Positions 37,603 through 46,524 of a stretch of 64,000 nucleotides of DNA are shown piece after piece. Source of the stretch: JBCBDX01 sp038529265. GTDB lineage: Bacteria; Pseudomonadota; Alphaproteobacteria; Rhizobiales; Rhizobiaceae. Numbering within the stretch: position 1 is the stretch's first letter; each line of letters opens with the position of its first letter. Location of the stretch: assembly GCA_038529265.1 (NCBI GenBank), contig JBCBDX010000003.1, positions 1-64,000 on the forward strand. The letters are read 5' to 3'. Made by a program: the position numbers and the translations under genes. The notes below the pieces were generated by a model that worked only from the letters and a program-made list of their open reading frames with translations, was not told where the DNA came from and did no database searches.

Positions 37603-38622
37603 TCACTCTGAGTTGGGCAATGCTGATTGGCGAACCCTCAGTTCAGGTTTGATCAACGTTAGCTCACCTGACGGAGGCTGCTTGCCTTCAATTCTTTGGA
37701 GAAGTGCGCGCGCCGCCATCGTGCCGACATCGCGTTGGCCATTCCAAACGGTCGTTAGCGCGGGTGTCGCAATAGAGGCTTCCTCCAAATCATCGTAACC
37801 CGTCACCGCGATATCCTTGCCAGGCACCAGTCCAGCGCGCGCGATGCCGCTCATCAAACCGATGGCTACCAGATCGTTCCAGCAAACGGCGGCAGTGGGG
37901 CGTGGTAGCAAGGCGAGAAACTGACTGGCGGCGCCGAAGCCTGCATCTTTTGTGCGTGGGCCAGGAATGCGCCACTCTGGCAGAATTTCAAGACCTGCAC
38001 TTTGCATGGCCTCGACATATCCTCGATAGCGATCACGGCCCGTGGATGTTTCGTCTGTGCCGCCAATCATGGCAATGCGTTTATGACCAAGTCCAATCAA
38101 ATGATTGGTTGCAAGGCCAATTCCGTAGGCATCGTCTCCTCGGAAAACCGGCGCGCTTACCCCCTCAACGGACCTTGCTACAAAGACAAATGGCAATCCA
38201 TTGCGGCCAGCAAATTCAATGTCCTGCGGCGTAGTATCAATAGCTGGTGACATGATCACGCCATCTGCACCAAGCTGCATCAGCGTTTCGAGAAAGTCTC
38301 GCTGTTTGTCAGTTGAATCATAATGATTAGACAGAAGGAACGTTTGCTTGTTGCGGTCTAATTCATGCTCGATAGCGCGAAGAATTTCAGCATAAAACGG
38401 GTTCATTATGTCATGAACGACAACACCAAGAATGCCCGACTTCGATGTCCTCAGAGAGGCAGCGCGCCTGTTGTAAATATAGCCAATCTCGCGTGCGTAC
38501 GCTTTGACTTTCTCTTTGGTCGCATCTGCCACCAAAGGGCTATCGCGGAGCGCTAGTGATACTGTCGCTGTTGAGACGTTGAGCGCCTCGCCAATTGTCG
38601 ACAGTTTTACTTTTTGGCTCAT
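37603..38622 (-). CDS. LacI family transcriptional regulator
   Basis: 339 residues. The N-terminal helix-turn-helix LSTIGEALNVSTATVSLALRDSPLV is followed by the hinge YIYNRRAASLRTSKSG and a periplasmic-binding-like sensor (LGVVVHDIMNPFYAEIL, GYDDLEEASIATPALTTV). It should repress the downstream dehydrogenase gene and perhaps sugar-acid genes nearby in response to a sugar ligand. An AT-rich stretch (TTTAAAATTTTTAAA, 38661-38675) upstream may include its promoter. Confidence 0.92.
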   Translation of the reverse strand: MSQKVKLSTIGEALNVSTATVSLALRDSPLVADATKEKVKAYAREIGYIYNRRAASLRTSKSGILGVVVHDIMNPFYAEILRAIEHELDRNKQTFLLSNHYDSTDKQRDFLETLMQLGADGVIMSPAIDTTPQDIEFAGRNGLPFVFVARSVEGVSAPVFRGDDAYGIGLATNHLIGLGHKRIAMIGGTDETSTGRDRYRGYVEAMQSAGLEILPEWRIPGPRTKDAGFGAASQFLALLPRPTAAVCWNDLVAIGLMSGIARAGLVPGKDIAVTGYDDLEEASIATPALTTVWNGQRDVGTMAARALLQRIEGKQPPSGELTLIKPELRVRQSALPNSE

Positions 38623-38698
38623 CGAAACCGACCAATGATCTCGCGGGATGCGGAGTGAAATTTAAAATTTTTAAAGGACCGCTGTAAAGAGGTGCACG

Positions 38699-39190
38699 CT
38701 ATTTCTTTTTCTTAGCCGACTTTTTATTCTTCTTTGTCGTTTTCCCGAGTAGGTGCAGATTTAGATTGGTCAGGATTTGGGCAAGCTCGCGGCGTTCCTT
38801 CTTCCGCAATCCATCCAGAATTTCTTTCTCCGCGTTACGCATCGCCGCGCGGATTTTCGCGACTATTTCTTCGCCCGCTGGCGTTAAATTAACGACAACC
38901 TGCCGTTTGTCTTCTTCAGATGCCATTCGCTGGACATAGCCCTGCTCTTCCAGCCGGATCATTGTTTTGGTAATCGTTGGCGGTTTGACGTTGAGACGGG
39001 CGGCCAGCTGGCCGGGCGGCATCGCGCCATGTTCAGCAAGTGTTGTAAAAATCTTCTCTTGCCCAGCGTAGGTGCCGGTATCTGAAAGAAATTGGGCAGT
39101 CTTTGTTTTGGCGTGCCGCGCTGTTTCTTGCAGAAGATCCAAGACCGATGACTTTTCCGCATCTTGCGCGGGAATATAATATTTGCTCAT
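38699..39190 (-). CDS. MarR family transcriptional regulator with lysine-rich tail
   Basis: 163 residues. The winged helix covers about 35-125 (HGAMPPGQLAARLNVKPPTITKTMIRLEEQGYVQR, wing EEDKRQVVVNLTPAGEEI). The C-terminus ends in a run of about 14 residues that are mostly lysine (KTTKKNKKSAKKKK), which may add non-specific DNA affinity. Start codons of this gene and the divergent 8-oxoguanine deaminase gene are 42 nt apart, so it likely controls that gene and itself. Confidence 0.9.
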   Translation of the reverse strand: MSKYYIPAQDAEKSSVLDLLQETARHAKTKTAQFLSDTGTYAGQEKIFTTLAEHGAMPPGQLAARLNVKPPTITKTMIRLEEQGYVQRMASEEDKRQVVVNLTPAGEEIVAKIRAAMRNAEKEILDGLRKKERRELAQILTNLNLHLLGKTTKKNKKSAKKKK

Positions 39191-39232
39191 GTCAATTCAT
39201 AAGCCGACAAAGCAATTTCTGTAAAGGTAGCT

Positions 39233-40600
39233 ATGGCACAGCGGCTCAAAGAGCGTCCCTTATGGTTGCGTAACCCCTTGGCAGTTCTCGTAAGCGATGG
39301 CGTCGATGCTGACGGCGGCGTACTGATCGTTGATGCGAAAATCGTTGAATTGGTGCCAGCGGGTCAAAAGCCGACCGCGATGCTTGATAGCGCTTACGAC
39401 GTGTTTGATGCCAGTGAGCATGTCATACTGCCCGGCCTCATCAATACACATCACCATATGTACCAAACGTTGACCCGCGCTCATCCTGCCGCCATCAACA
39501 AGGAGCTGTTCCCATGGTTGCAGGCACTTTATCCGCTCTGGGCTCGTTTGACACCGGAAGGCCTGCGTGCAGCTACCGAATTGGCGATGGTTGAGCTTAT
39601 GATGAGCGGCGTCACGACGACATCTGATCATCAGTATGTCTTCCCGCCCGGGCTCGAAGATGCATTGGATATTCAGGCTGATGTTGCTGCAAGTCTTGGT
39701 ATGCGCATCGTGTTGAACCGCGGTTCGATGAATTTGAGCCAAAAGGATGGTGGGCTTCCACCTGACAGTGTGGTGCAAACGCACGATCAGATCATGGCTG
39801 ATAGTGAGCGTGTTATTTCCAAATTTCACTGCACCGATGAGGGAGCGATGGCGCAAGTTGCACTGGCACCATGCTCGCCTTTTTCCGTGACCCCTGAACT
39901 CATGAAGGATACTTCACAACTGGCACTAAAATGCGGTTGCGGGCTTCACACCCATCTTGGTGAAACCCACGATGAAGACACATTCTGTGAAGCCACCTTC
40001 GGTATGCGCCCAGTTGACTATCTGGAGTCAGTTGGCTGGCTTGGTTCATCGACCTGGTTGGCCCATGGGGTTCATTTCAATGATGATGAAGTGATGCGCC
40101 TTGGAAAAGCGGGAGTGGGCGTCTGCCATTGCCCGACTTCCAATATGGTTTTGGCGTCTGGGCATTGCCGGACGCGAGAGATGGAGGCAGCAGGTGTGAA
40201 GATTGGTCTGGGTGTTGATGGTTCGGCTTCCAATGATTCATCCAATCTGATGGAAGGTGTGCGCCATGCGCTGATGATCAATCGGCTGACCTATGACGCA
40301 ACCGTCACGCATCTGGATGCATTGCGATGGGCAACGGAAGGTTCAGCTGCATGCCTAAACCGATCGGATTTAGGTCAGATAGCCGTCGGCAAGCAGGCCG
40401 ATCTTGCGCTTTTCAAACTGGATGAACTGCGCTTTTCGGGTGCTCACGATCCGCTTGCGGCGTTGGTGCTATGTGGTGCCCATTGTGCCGATCGTGTGAT
40501 GATTGCGGGCAAATGGAAATTGGTCGATGGACAACCTTTGGGCATTGATGTTGAGCAGTTACAGGCTGAGCACGCGGCTGCGGCAAGGGTGTTTGCCTAA
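39233..40600 (+). CDS. 8-oxoguanine deaminase (amidohydrolase family)
   Basis: 455 residues. The metal site is PGLINTHHHMYQTLTR (HxH), GLHTHLGETHDE, LAHGVHF and the Asp in GLGVDGSASNDSSN; HCPTSNMVLASG is typical of the 8-oxoguanine deaminase/TrzA group. It converts 8-oxoguanine to uric acid and ammonia, clearing oxidised guanine. AAGG lies 6 nt before ATG. Divergent from a MarR regulator; convergent with the photolyase-like gene (7 nt between stops). Confidence 0.88.
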   Translation: MAQRLKERPLWLRNPLAVLVSDGVDADGGVLIVDAKIVELVPAGQKPTAMLDSAYDVFDASEHVILPGLINTHHHMYQTLTRAHPAAINKELFPWLQALYPLWARLTPEGLRAATELAMVELMMSGVTTTSDHQYVFPPGLEDALDIQADVAASLGMRIVLNRGSMNLSQKDGGLPPDSVVQTHDQIMADSERVISKFHCTDEGAMAQVALAPCSPFSVTPELMKDTSQLALKCGCGLHTHLGETHDEDTFCEATFGMRPVDYLESVGWLGSSTWLAHGVHFNDDEVMRLGKAGVGVCHCPTSNMVLASGHCRTREMEAAGVKIGLGVDGSASNDSSNLMEGVRHALMINRLTYDATVTHLDALRWATEGSAACLNRSDLGQIAVGKQADLALFKLDELRFSGAHDPLAALVLCGAHCADRVMIAGKWKLVDGQPLGIDVEQLQAEHAAAARVFA

Positions 40601-40607
40601 TCGTAAC

Positions 40608-41873
40608 TCATGCGCTCTGCCTTTGCTTGCCTTTAATATCAAAACCAGCATCGAGAAGCAGATTTGGTATTTTCTCCTTGAACGGGAAAAAGCCCTTGGC
40701 TGCATGGGGCCAAGCGCGTGAGTCCCAGTCGCGCCGCACTTCAAAAAATTCAATGTTCTCAACACGCAGTTTGCCTGCTAACTGCATGACAAATGGTCGG
40801 CCGTGACCAATCGGTATATAGGGCGCGATGACGACGTTTGCCTCTGAGCTTGCGATTGATTGCACGATTTCTTCAATGGCCGTACCGCCTGCGAAAGCGG
40901 AAAACGTGCAGCCAAAATGCGCGGTAGCACGTTTCCGCGCGTCCTCCAAAGCCTGGCCTGTAAATGTCTCTACTGTTTGTCCGAGCACCAAGTCTGATCG
41001 TGCCTCGGACAGGTTCCAGGATGCACCGGCAATGATCTCGCATGACCCAAGGGCCAGCTCTTCGGTCCGGCACTCGTCTTCGGTAAAGAGCAGATATGCC
41101 CTTTGTCCTGTCGGAAGCGGGCGCACGGGCTCCAGCAGGCCCGGCTTGCCATGCGGTTCGCCCGGTAACGCTTCTGCGTTTTCATTCAGACCCTTAGGGC
41201 TAAAACGTCCATCAGTGAATTTCCGGATGTTGGAGGCGCGGGCCACATAGTTTTTGCCGAGAGTTTGCAGGCCTGCTACCCAACGCCATGACAGTGTGTT
41301 GGACGCTGCATCTCCGTCGAGGAGATGGCGGTAGAAAAAGTCTGCACCAAGTGTCCAATTGAGCTGCAACGTGAAAATCCAGATGGACGCAAACCACATG
41401 CGTGCGTGATTGTGCAAGTAGCCGGTCTCGACGAGTTCTTTTGCCCAAGCATCGAAGCAATCGATACCTGTGTTGCCTTCGACTGCTGCATTATAGTCGT
41501 GACGGATGGCACCGTTGGCTTCGGCCACTTCAAGCGCCGTTTCCAAATCGGCCTGATAGATGTCGAAGGCGCTTGGCCGTAGCTCTAGCCAACCTTTCCA
41601 GTAGGTGCGCCACATGACTTCCTGGATGAATTTTTCGGTGGAAGACAGCCCAAACTGGTCAAGTACGCTGGCGCAGACTTCCTCTTCCGTTATCAGACGG
41701 TGACGTATCCAAGGCGATAGCGCGGAGACGTTGCTCCGGTTATCCGGCCCATAATCGTGATTGCGCTCATTGCGGTACTTCGCACCGGTCGATGGGACAA
41801 AGCTCTTTAGTCTTGCCAAGCCCGCGCTACGGCTCGCTTCAAAATTGATGTTCTGCGGAAATAAATCGGTCAT
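40608..41873 (-). CDS. Photolyase/cryptochrome-like protein with FAD domain first
   Basis: 421 residues from ATG 41873; upstream in-frame ATGs up to 41969 would overlap the divergent gene. Residues about 15-230 form the FAD-binding domain normally found at the photolyase C-terminus: FIQEVMWRTYWKGWLE, GYLHNHARMWFASIW, HLLDGDAASNTLSWRWVAG, NIRKFTDGRF. Residues about 255-405 look like the alpha/beta N-terminal photolyase domain placed after it (AYLLFTEDECRTEEL, VVIAPYIPIGHGRPF, closing KGFFPFKEKIP). Normal photolyases have the reverse order. Expected role: light-driven DNA repair or blue-light sensing. Confidence 0.8.
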   Translation of the reverse strand: MTDLFPQNINFEASRSAGLARLKSFVPSTGAKYRNERNHDYGPDNRSNVSALSPWIRHRLITEEEVCASVLDQFGLSSTEKFIQEVMWRTYWKGWLELRPSAFDIYQADLETALEVAEANGAIRHDYNAAVEGNTGIDCFDAWAKELVETGYLHNHARMWFASIWIFTLQLNWTLGADFFYRHLLDGDAASNTLSWRWVAGLQTLGKNYVARASNIRKFTDGRFSPKGLNENAEALPGEPHGKPGLLEPVRPLPTGQRAYLLFTEDECRTEELALGSCEIIAGASWNLSEARSDLVLGQTVETFTGQALEDARKRATAHFGCTFSAFAGGTAIEEIVQSIASSEANVVIAPYIPIGHGRPFVMQLAGKLRVENIEFFEVRRDWDSRAWPHAAKGFFPFKEKIPNLLLDAGFDIKGKQRQSA

Positions 41874-41943
41874 TGAGGTCCAGTTGGATTTTGTTGGTAA
41901 AGCGCTAGCTAGAGCAGTCGAACGGGGTGTCATGTGAGGCAAA

Positions 41944-42891
41944 ATGTCAGCGAAAAACATCGCCATCATAGGCGCAGGCTTGAGTGGCAGCGTGCTCGCA
42001 AGAACTCTGGTGGATGCTGGTTACGACGTAAGCGTTTTTGAAAAATCCGGCGGCACTGGTGGCCGTTTAGCGACTCGCCGCACTGCGTTTGGAGCCTTTA
42101 ATCACGGCGCTCAGTATTTGACCGCTAAGTCAGCATCCTTTCGCGCCATGCTAACCGGCCTATCGAATGTTGGCGCGGTCGATGAATGGGAGCCCGATGG
42201 CAAAGATCGCAATGGCCGATGGCATATCGGACTACCCGGCATGAGTGGATTGGTGAAACCACTTTTGAATGACGCAAGACTTATCGGGCGAACGCGGGTC
42301 ACTTCGGTCAACTCGGATGGCGACGAAATAAAACTCGCATCGGAAGACAAGGAGCTGGGCGTTTTCGACCGCGTTTTGGTGACGGTGCCGGCACCGCAGG
42401 CTTATGATTTGCTGGTGCCGTTCGATCCGGTCTTCCAGTCCCTTTCTGCGGTTCGTTATGCACCCTGTTGGACGTTAATGGCGGCTTACGAGGCTCGACA
42501 TCATGGGCCAGAAATAGTGCGTTGCAAAGCTGGTGGTTCGATTGGTTGGATGGCCAAGGCTTTTGAATTTAAAGACGGTTTTGGTATTGTTGCACAGGCG
42601 TGTGCTGGCTGGAGCCAAGATAACCTTGAGTTGTCAAAGGAAGATGCAGCGAAACAGATGCTTGGCGCCCTTGAAGAACAATTTGGTTGGATCAATCCCG
42701 TTTACACGGATGCGCACCGCTGGCGTTATGCACTCGTGGAACGATCGCTTGGCACAGCATTTTTGTCGTCGCGTTGCGGACGCGTTTTTTGCGCTGGCGA
42801 CGGACTGCTTGGCGCGCGGGCGGAAGATGCTTTTGAAAGCGCGCGAATGTTAGCCGATCATTTGAAAAGCGAGATTGGCTCTACTAAATAG
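41944..42891 (+). CDS. Renalase-like FAD-dependent oxidoreductase
   Basis: 315 residues. The FAD-binding start IAIIGAGLSGSVLARTL and FEKSGGTGGRLATRR (Rossmann fold and GG-R motif) mark the amine-oxidase/renalase group; RVFCAGDGLLGARAEDAFESAR near the end closes the FAD site. Its 5' end lies within 71 nt of the photolyase-like gene on the other strand. In many proteobacteria this type of oxidoreductase is encoded beside photolyase genes and switched on by light or singlet oxygen; the same is inferred here. Confidence 0.87.
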   Translation: MSAKNIAIIGAGLSGSVLARTLVDAGYDVSVFEKSGGTGGRLATRRTAFGAFNHGAQYLTAKSASFRAMLTGLSNVGAVDEWEPDGKDRNGRWHIGLPGMSGLVKPLLNDARLIGRTRVTSVNSDGDEIKLASEDKELGVFDRVLVTVPAPQAYDLLVPFDPVFQSLSAVRYAPCWTLMAAYEARHHGPEIVRCKAGGSIGWMAKAFEFKDGFGIVAQACAGWSQDNLELSKEDAAKQMLGALEEQFGWINPVYTDAHRWRYALVERSLGTAFLSSRCGRVFCAGDGLLGARAEDAFESARMLADHLKSEIGSTK

Positions 42892-42922
42892 CAGTGAACA
42901 TTTATTCAAAAAGGTTCACTTC

Positions 42923-43822
42923 ATGGATACACTGACTCGAATGCGCGCCTTCGTCGCCGTCGTTGACCATGAGGGGTTCTCAGCCGCTGCAAGGGCATTG
43001 GGCCGTTCCAAGGCGCTCTTGTCCAAGTATGTAAGAGAGCTGGAAGATGAGCTTGGTTCACGTCTGTTGAACCGCACAACACGGCAGTTTTCGCCAACTG
43101 AGGCAGGTCATATCTACTATCGCCGCGCGATCGATCTGCTGCGTGAATTTGATGATTTGCAGGATGAAATCCGCGATTCAAGCTCCGGCCTTTCCGGCAA
43201 GCTGCGTATCTCGGCTCCGCGCACCTTGGCCGATGTGGCGATTGGTCAGTCGCTGGTTGATTTTGCGGTTGCCAATCCAGAACTCGAACTGGAAATTGTG
43301 CTTGATGACCGCTTTGTGGATATGGTTGAAGAAGGTTTCGATATCGCCATCCGCATCACGAAACTGCAAGATTCATCGATGATCGCGCGTCGTCTGGCGC
43401 CGTTTCGCTTGGTATTGTGCGCAACGCCAAATGTGATTGCCAAGTTCGGAATGCCAAAGAAGATTGAAGAGTTGCAAAAGCTTCCCTTCGTCATCGACAG
43501 CAATGCGCGTCGTCGCAATAGTTTGCCACTTCGCAACGAGGCAGGCGGAAATACAAGCGTTACCGTTCAAGGGCGATTGACCGTTAACTCACCCTTGGCT
43601 GCTCGAGCTGCCGCGCTCGCAGACATGGGTTTTGTTCTGTCGCCAGACTTTATTGTTGCCAAGGATTTGGCGGAGGGAACGTTAGTTGAGGTGATGCCGG
43701 AAGCGTTGGAAAACGACGCCGGTATCTATGCGGTTTACCCGCACCGTCGGTATTTGCCTTCCAAAGTGCGTGCGTTGGTCGATTTTTTAAGTGAATGGTT
43801 TAAGAAAAACGAGCCATTATAG
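42923..43822 (+). CDS. LysR family transcriptional regulator
   Basis: 299 residues from ATG 42923. The N-terminal helix-turn-helix MRAFVAVVDHEGFSAAARALGRSKALLSKYVRELE and RLLNRTTRQFSPTEAG belong to the CrgA/DsdC-like subgroup, with an effector domain from about residue 90. Only 31 nt after the renalase-like gene, so perhaps co-transcribed. Target and ligand unknown. Confidence 0.92.
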   Translation: MDTLTRMRAFVAVVDHEGFSAAARALGRSKALLSKYVRELEDELGSRLLNRTTRQFSPTEAGHIYYRRAIDLLREFDDLQDEIRDSSSGLSGKLRISAPRTLADVAIGQSLVDFAVANPELELEIVLDDRFVDMVEEGFDIAIRITKLQDSSMIARRLAPFRLVLCATPNVIAKFGMPKKIEELQKLPFVIDSNARRRNSLPLRNEAGGNTSVTVQGRLTVNSPLAARAAALADMGFVLSPDFIVAKDLAEGTLVEVMPEALENDAGIYAVYPHRRYLPSKVRALVDFLSEWFKKNEPL

Positions 43823-43878
43823 GGCTCGGATTCGCTATTGTGTCATTTCTGCGCCCAAATTGGAGACCATAGAAGGCC

Positions 43879-44538
43879 ATGGCTAGGTGGGTAACGGCAG
43901 CATCAACCTTAATGATGGCCGGGTTTGTTTTGAGCAAACCCGCCTATGCGCACCCACATGTCTTTGCTGAAGCACGTCTGGAAGTTGTGTCCACTGCGAC
44001 CGGGCAGTTAGAAGAGTTGCGTCATGTATGGCGTTTCGATGAGCTTTTCACGTCTACCGTCATTTTTGAGTTTGATCAGAACCTCAACAACAAGCTCGAT
44101 GACGGCGAACTGGCAGAAGTTGCCAATGTGGTGACGACTTCCATTGCCGACTTTGGCTATTTTCAATCCGTCAGCGTGAAGGGCGATGAAAAGACCATAG
44201 CCCCAGTGGATGACATGCTGGTGGACGTCGTTGGTGGCCAATTGATCATGCTTTTCACATCGCGCACCGAAGAGCCGGTGAACCTTGCGGATGGTCCATC
44301 CTTTTCCATTTACGATCCGACATTTTACACGTCGATTGAGTTCTATACCGATGACGACATGCAGTTGTTGAATGCCCCCGATGGTTGCGGCTTCGAAAAG
44401 GTTGTGCCCGATGCCGATGAGGCGATCGCACAAAACCAACAGTCTTTGACAGATGCATGGTTTTCCGACCCGGAAGGGAACGACTTGTCCAAGATCTTTG
44501 CCACACGTATGGAGGTGTCATGTTCACCCGCCGGATGA
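43879..44538 (+). CDS. DUF1007 family periplasmic protein
   Basis: 219 residues. Signal peptide cut near KPAYAHPHVF; the HPHVF motif right at the mature start is a DUF1007 mark and a likely metal ligand. Middle part FDELFTSTVIFEFDQNLNNKLDDGELAEVAN resembles an EF-hand-like acidic loop. DUF1007 genes commonly precede NicO-type nickel/cobalt exporters, and here the NicO gene overlaps the 3' end by 19 nt. It may hand metal to, or gate, the exporter (inference). Confidence 0.88.
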   Translation: MARWVTAASTLMMAGFVLSKPAYAHPHVFAEARLEVVSTATGQLEELRHVWRFDELFTSTVIFEFDQNLNNKLDDGELAEVANVVTTSIADFGYFQSVSVKGDEKTIAPVDDMLVDVVGGQLIMLFTSRTEEPVNLADGPSFSIYDPTFYTSIEFYTDDDMQLLNAPDGCGFEKVVPDADEAIAQNQQSLTDAWFSDPEGNDLSKIFATRMEVSCSPAG

Positions 44539-45527
44539 GCCTTGGTCTGATTTCTGCTGTGCTGCTGGTCTTGCCGGCGTTTGCCCAGTCGTCGCTCGGT
44601 ATAGGTGCTGCGGAAGCGCCTGTTGCTAATCCGGGAAGTGGACCATTCTCGAGTTTCTTCCTTTGGATTGCAGTTCAGCAAAGCGAGTTTTATCGTTTGA
44701 TGACGGACGCCTTGCGTGAATTGCGCGGCAATCCGGCTGTCCCGTGGTCGCTGATTGGCTTGTCGTTCGCCTATGGCATTCTGCATGCCGCCGGGCCGGG
44801 TCACGGCAAGGTGGTTATCTCATCTTACATGTTGGCGACCAACACCCAGTTGCGGCGCGGTGTTTTGATCAGCTTTGGCTCATCGGTGTTGCAAGCGATC
44901 TCGGCTATCGTGATTGTAGGGTTGGGCTTCCTGTTTTTACGGCAACTCTCAATATCAGTGACCGACACAACGCGTGGTTTTGAATTGGCGTCCTACGCAT
45001 TGGTGACATTGCTTGGCATCTGGTTGGTTGTCCGCTCATTCATCCGCTTGCAGCAAAAGCCGTTTGCTTCACTATCAGCTGGAGCGGTGGTGACGCATGA
45101 TCACGAGCACCACCACCATGGTCATGGACACCATCATCATAGTCACGGTGAGATCTGCTCTTCCTGTGGTCATGCGCATATGCCGAGCCCCAGCCAGGTT
45201 CAACGTGCAGGTTCACTCAAAGAAGCGATAGCGACGATCTTTTCGGTTGGTTTGCGTCCATGTACAGGCGCGCTTGTTGTGCTCACGTTTTCATTCATGA
45301 ATGGTCTATGGTGGGCAGGCATCATTTCAGCTTTTGTGATGTCTTTGGGAACGGCAATCACCGTTTCAACGCTTGCCGCGATCGCTGTCGGTGCCAAAGG
45401 TTTGGCGCAGCGCTATGCGGGTATTAGCGCATTCGGCCCAGCAGTAATATCGACCGTCGAAATTGTTGGTGGCCTTCTCATTTTGTTAATTGGCGTCAGC
45501 CTTTTGGGCGGCGCGTTGACCCGCTAG
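44520..45527 (+). CDS. NicO/RcnA-type nickel-cobalt exporter
   Basis: 335 residues from ATG 44520. Signal-like N-terminus, then about six membrane segments with FAYGILHAAGPGHGKVVISSY and SVGLRPCTGALVVLTF, both NicO signatures. A cytoplasmic loop near residues 193-225 is packed with His (HDHEHHHHGHG, HHHHSHG) plus a CSSCGHAH motif, a metal-sensing or -delivery arm. Expected to export Ni, Co or a similar ion. Its stop overlaps a convergent gene's stop by 4 nt. Confidence 0.92.
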   Translation: MFTRRMSLGLISAVLLVLPAFAQSSLGIGAAEAPVANPGSGPFSSFFLWIAVQQSEFYRLMTDALRELRGNPAVPWSLIGLSFAYGILHAAGPGHGKVVISSYMLATNTQLRRGVLISFGSSVLQAISAIVIVGLGFLFLRQLSISVTDTTRGFELASYALVTLLGIWLVVRSFIRLQQKPFASLSAGAVVTHDHEHHHHGHGHHHHSHGEICSSCGHAHMPSPSQVQRAGSLKEAIATIFSVGLRPCTGALVVLTFSFMNGLWWAGIISAFVMSLGTAITVSTLAAIAVGAKGLAQRYAGISAFGPAVISTVEIVGGLLILLIGVSLLGGALTR

Positions 45528-45778
45528 GTCTCGTCATTACCGCCGCGCATACGTCCGCGTAGCCAGAGTCCAATAAATGGTAGAACCAATACTGCAGCGA
45601 TAACCGATCCGGCGACCCATGCATTATCGCCGCCAATGGCGAGCATGATCTGCGGCAGAAAAAACACCAGTAGACAGAAGCCGATGAAAAGTGACGCTGC
45701 GATCAAAAGGGTCGCGCGGCTGTAAGTCGGCGACATGAGTTCGTCTTCATTTTGATTGTTGTCGGTCACAGCGTCCAA
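45524..45778 (-). CDS. Small two-helix membrane protein
   Basis: 84 residues with two membrane segments (about 22-45 and 52-73: LLIAASLFIGFCLLVFFLP, VAGSVIAAVLVLPFIGLWL) and short charged ends. ATG 45736 is an alternative start giving 70 residues. It overlaps the end of the SDR gene by 13 nt, so it is likely the third gene of the GNAT-SDR operon. No family recognised. Confidence 0.55.
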   Translation of the reverse strand: MDAVTDNNQNEDELMSPTYSRATLLIAASLFIGFCLLVFFLPQIMLAIGGDNAWVAGSVIAAVLVLPFIGLWLRGRMRGGNDET

Positions 45779-46524
45779 CCTCCATCGATTTTATATTCTG
45801 CACCAGTCACGAACGCAGCCTCGTCCGATGCCAGATAGGTTGCCAAAGATGCAATTTCATCTGCAGTCGCAATCCGCCCCATCGGCTGACGGGCGAGGAA
45901 CATCTCATAGGCCTTGTCATAGCCGCCGACCTGTTCGCCGAGTTTTTGCATCCGCTCCTCGAGCGACGGTGATTCAACCGTTCCCGGGCAAATTGCATTG
46001 CAGCGGATTTGCTTGGCGGCAAAATCAACAGCAACTCCCTTGGTGAGACCGATCACGGCAGCTTTGGTCGCGCCGTATACATAGCGGTTGGGCGCGCCTT
46101 TTAGAGAAGAGGCGCCGGAAGACATGTTGATGATGGACGCCGTTTTGCCCGTTTCTGCAACCCGGCCCAACATACCTGGCAGAAAGGCGCGGATCATGCG
46201 GTGCATGCTTTTGACATTCAGATCGAAGGAAAAGTCCCAAGCTGCGTCATCTGCTTCCAGAACGGTGCCGTGGTGAACAAAACCGGCGATGTTCGCCAAT
46301 ATGTCAATCGATCCGATGTCGTGTGCATAGGCTTTGACTGTTTCGCCGTCGGTGACATCAAGAGCAGCTGTGTTTGCGAAGTGGGGATTGTCCAGCTTTG
46401 ACTCGTCGATATCCGATGCCCATACCGCCGCGCCTTCAGCTGTAAACCGGTTGGCAATCGCTTTGCCTATGCCTTGGCCAGCCGCTGTCACCACTGCGAT
46501 TTTTCCGCTTAGCCGCCCTGTCAT
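45766..46524 (-). CDS. SDR family NAD(P)-dependent oxidoreductase
   Basis: 252 residues. NAD loop TAAGQGIGKAIA (11-22); catalytic Ser in INMSSGASS, Tyr and Lys in YVYGATKAAVIG; closing DGGWTL. The pattern is closest to the group with hydroxybutyrate dehydrogenase type 2 and 2-keto-3-deoxy-L-fuconate dehydrogenase. Substrate not fixed. It overlaps the GNAT gene stop by 1 nt. Confidence 0.9.
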   Translation of the reverse strand: MTGRLSGKIAVVTAAGQGIGKAIANRFTAEGAAVWASDIDESKLDNPHFANTAALDVTDGETVKAYAHDIGSIDILANIAGFVHHGTVLEADDAAWDFSFDLNVKSMHRMIRAFLPGMLGRVAETGKTASIINMSSGASSLKGAPNRYVYGATKAAVIGLTKGVAVDFAAKQIRCNAICPGTVESPSLEERMQKLGEQVGGYDKAYEMFLARQPMGRIATADEIASLATYLASDEAAFVTGAEYKIDGGWTL

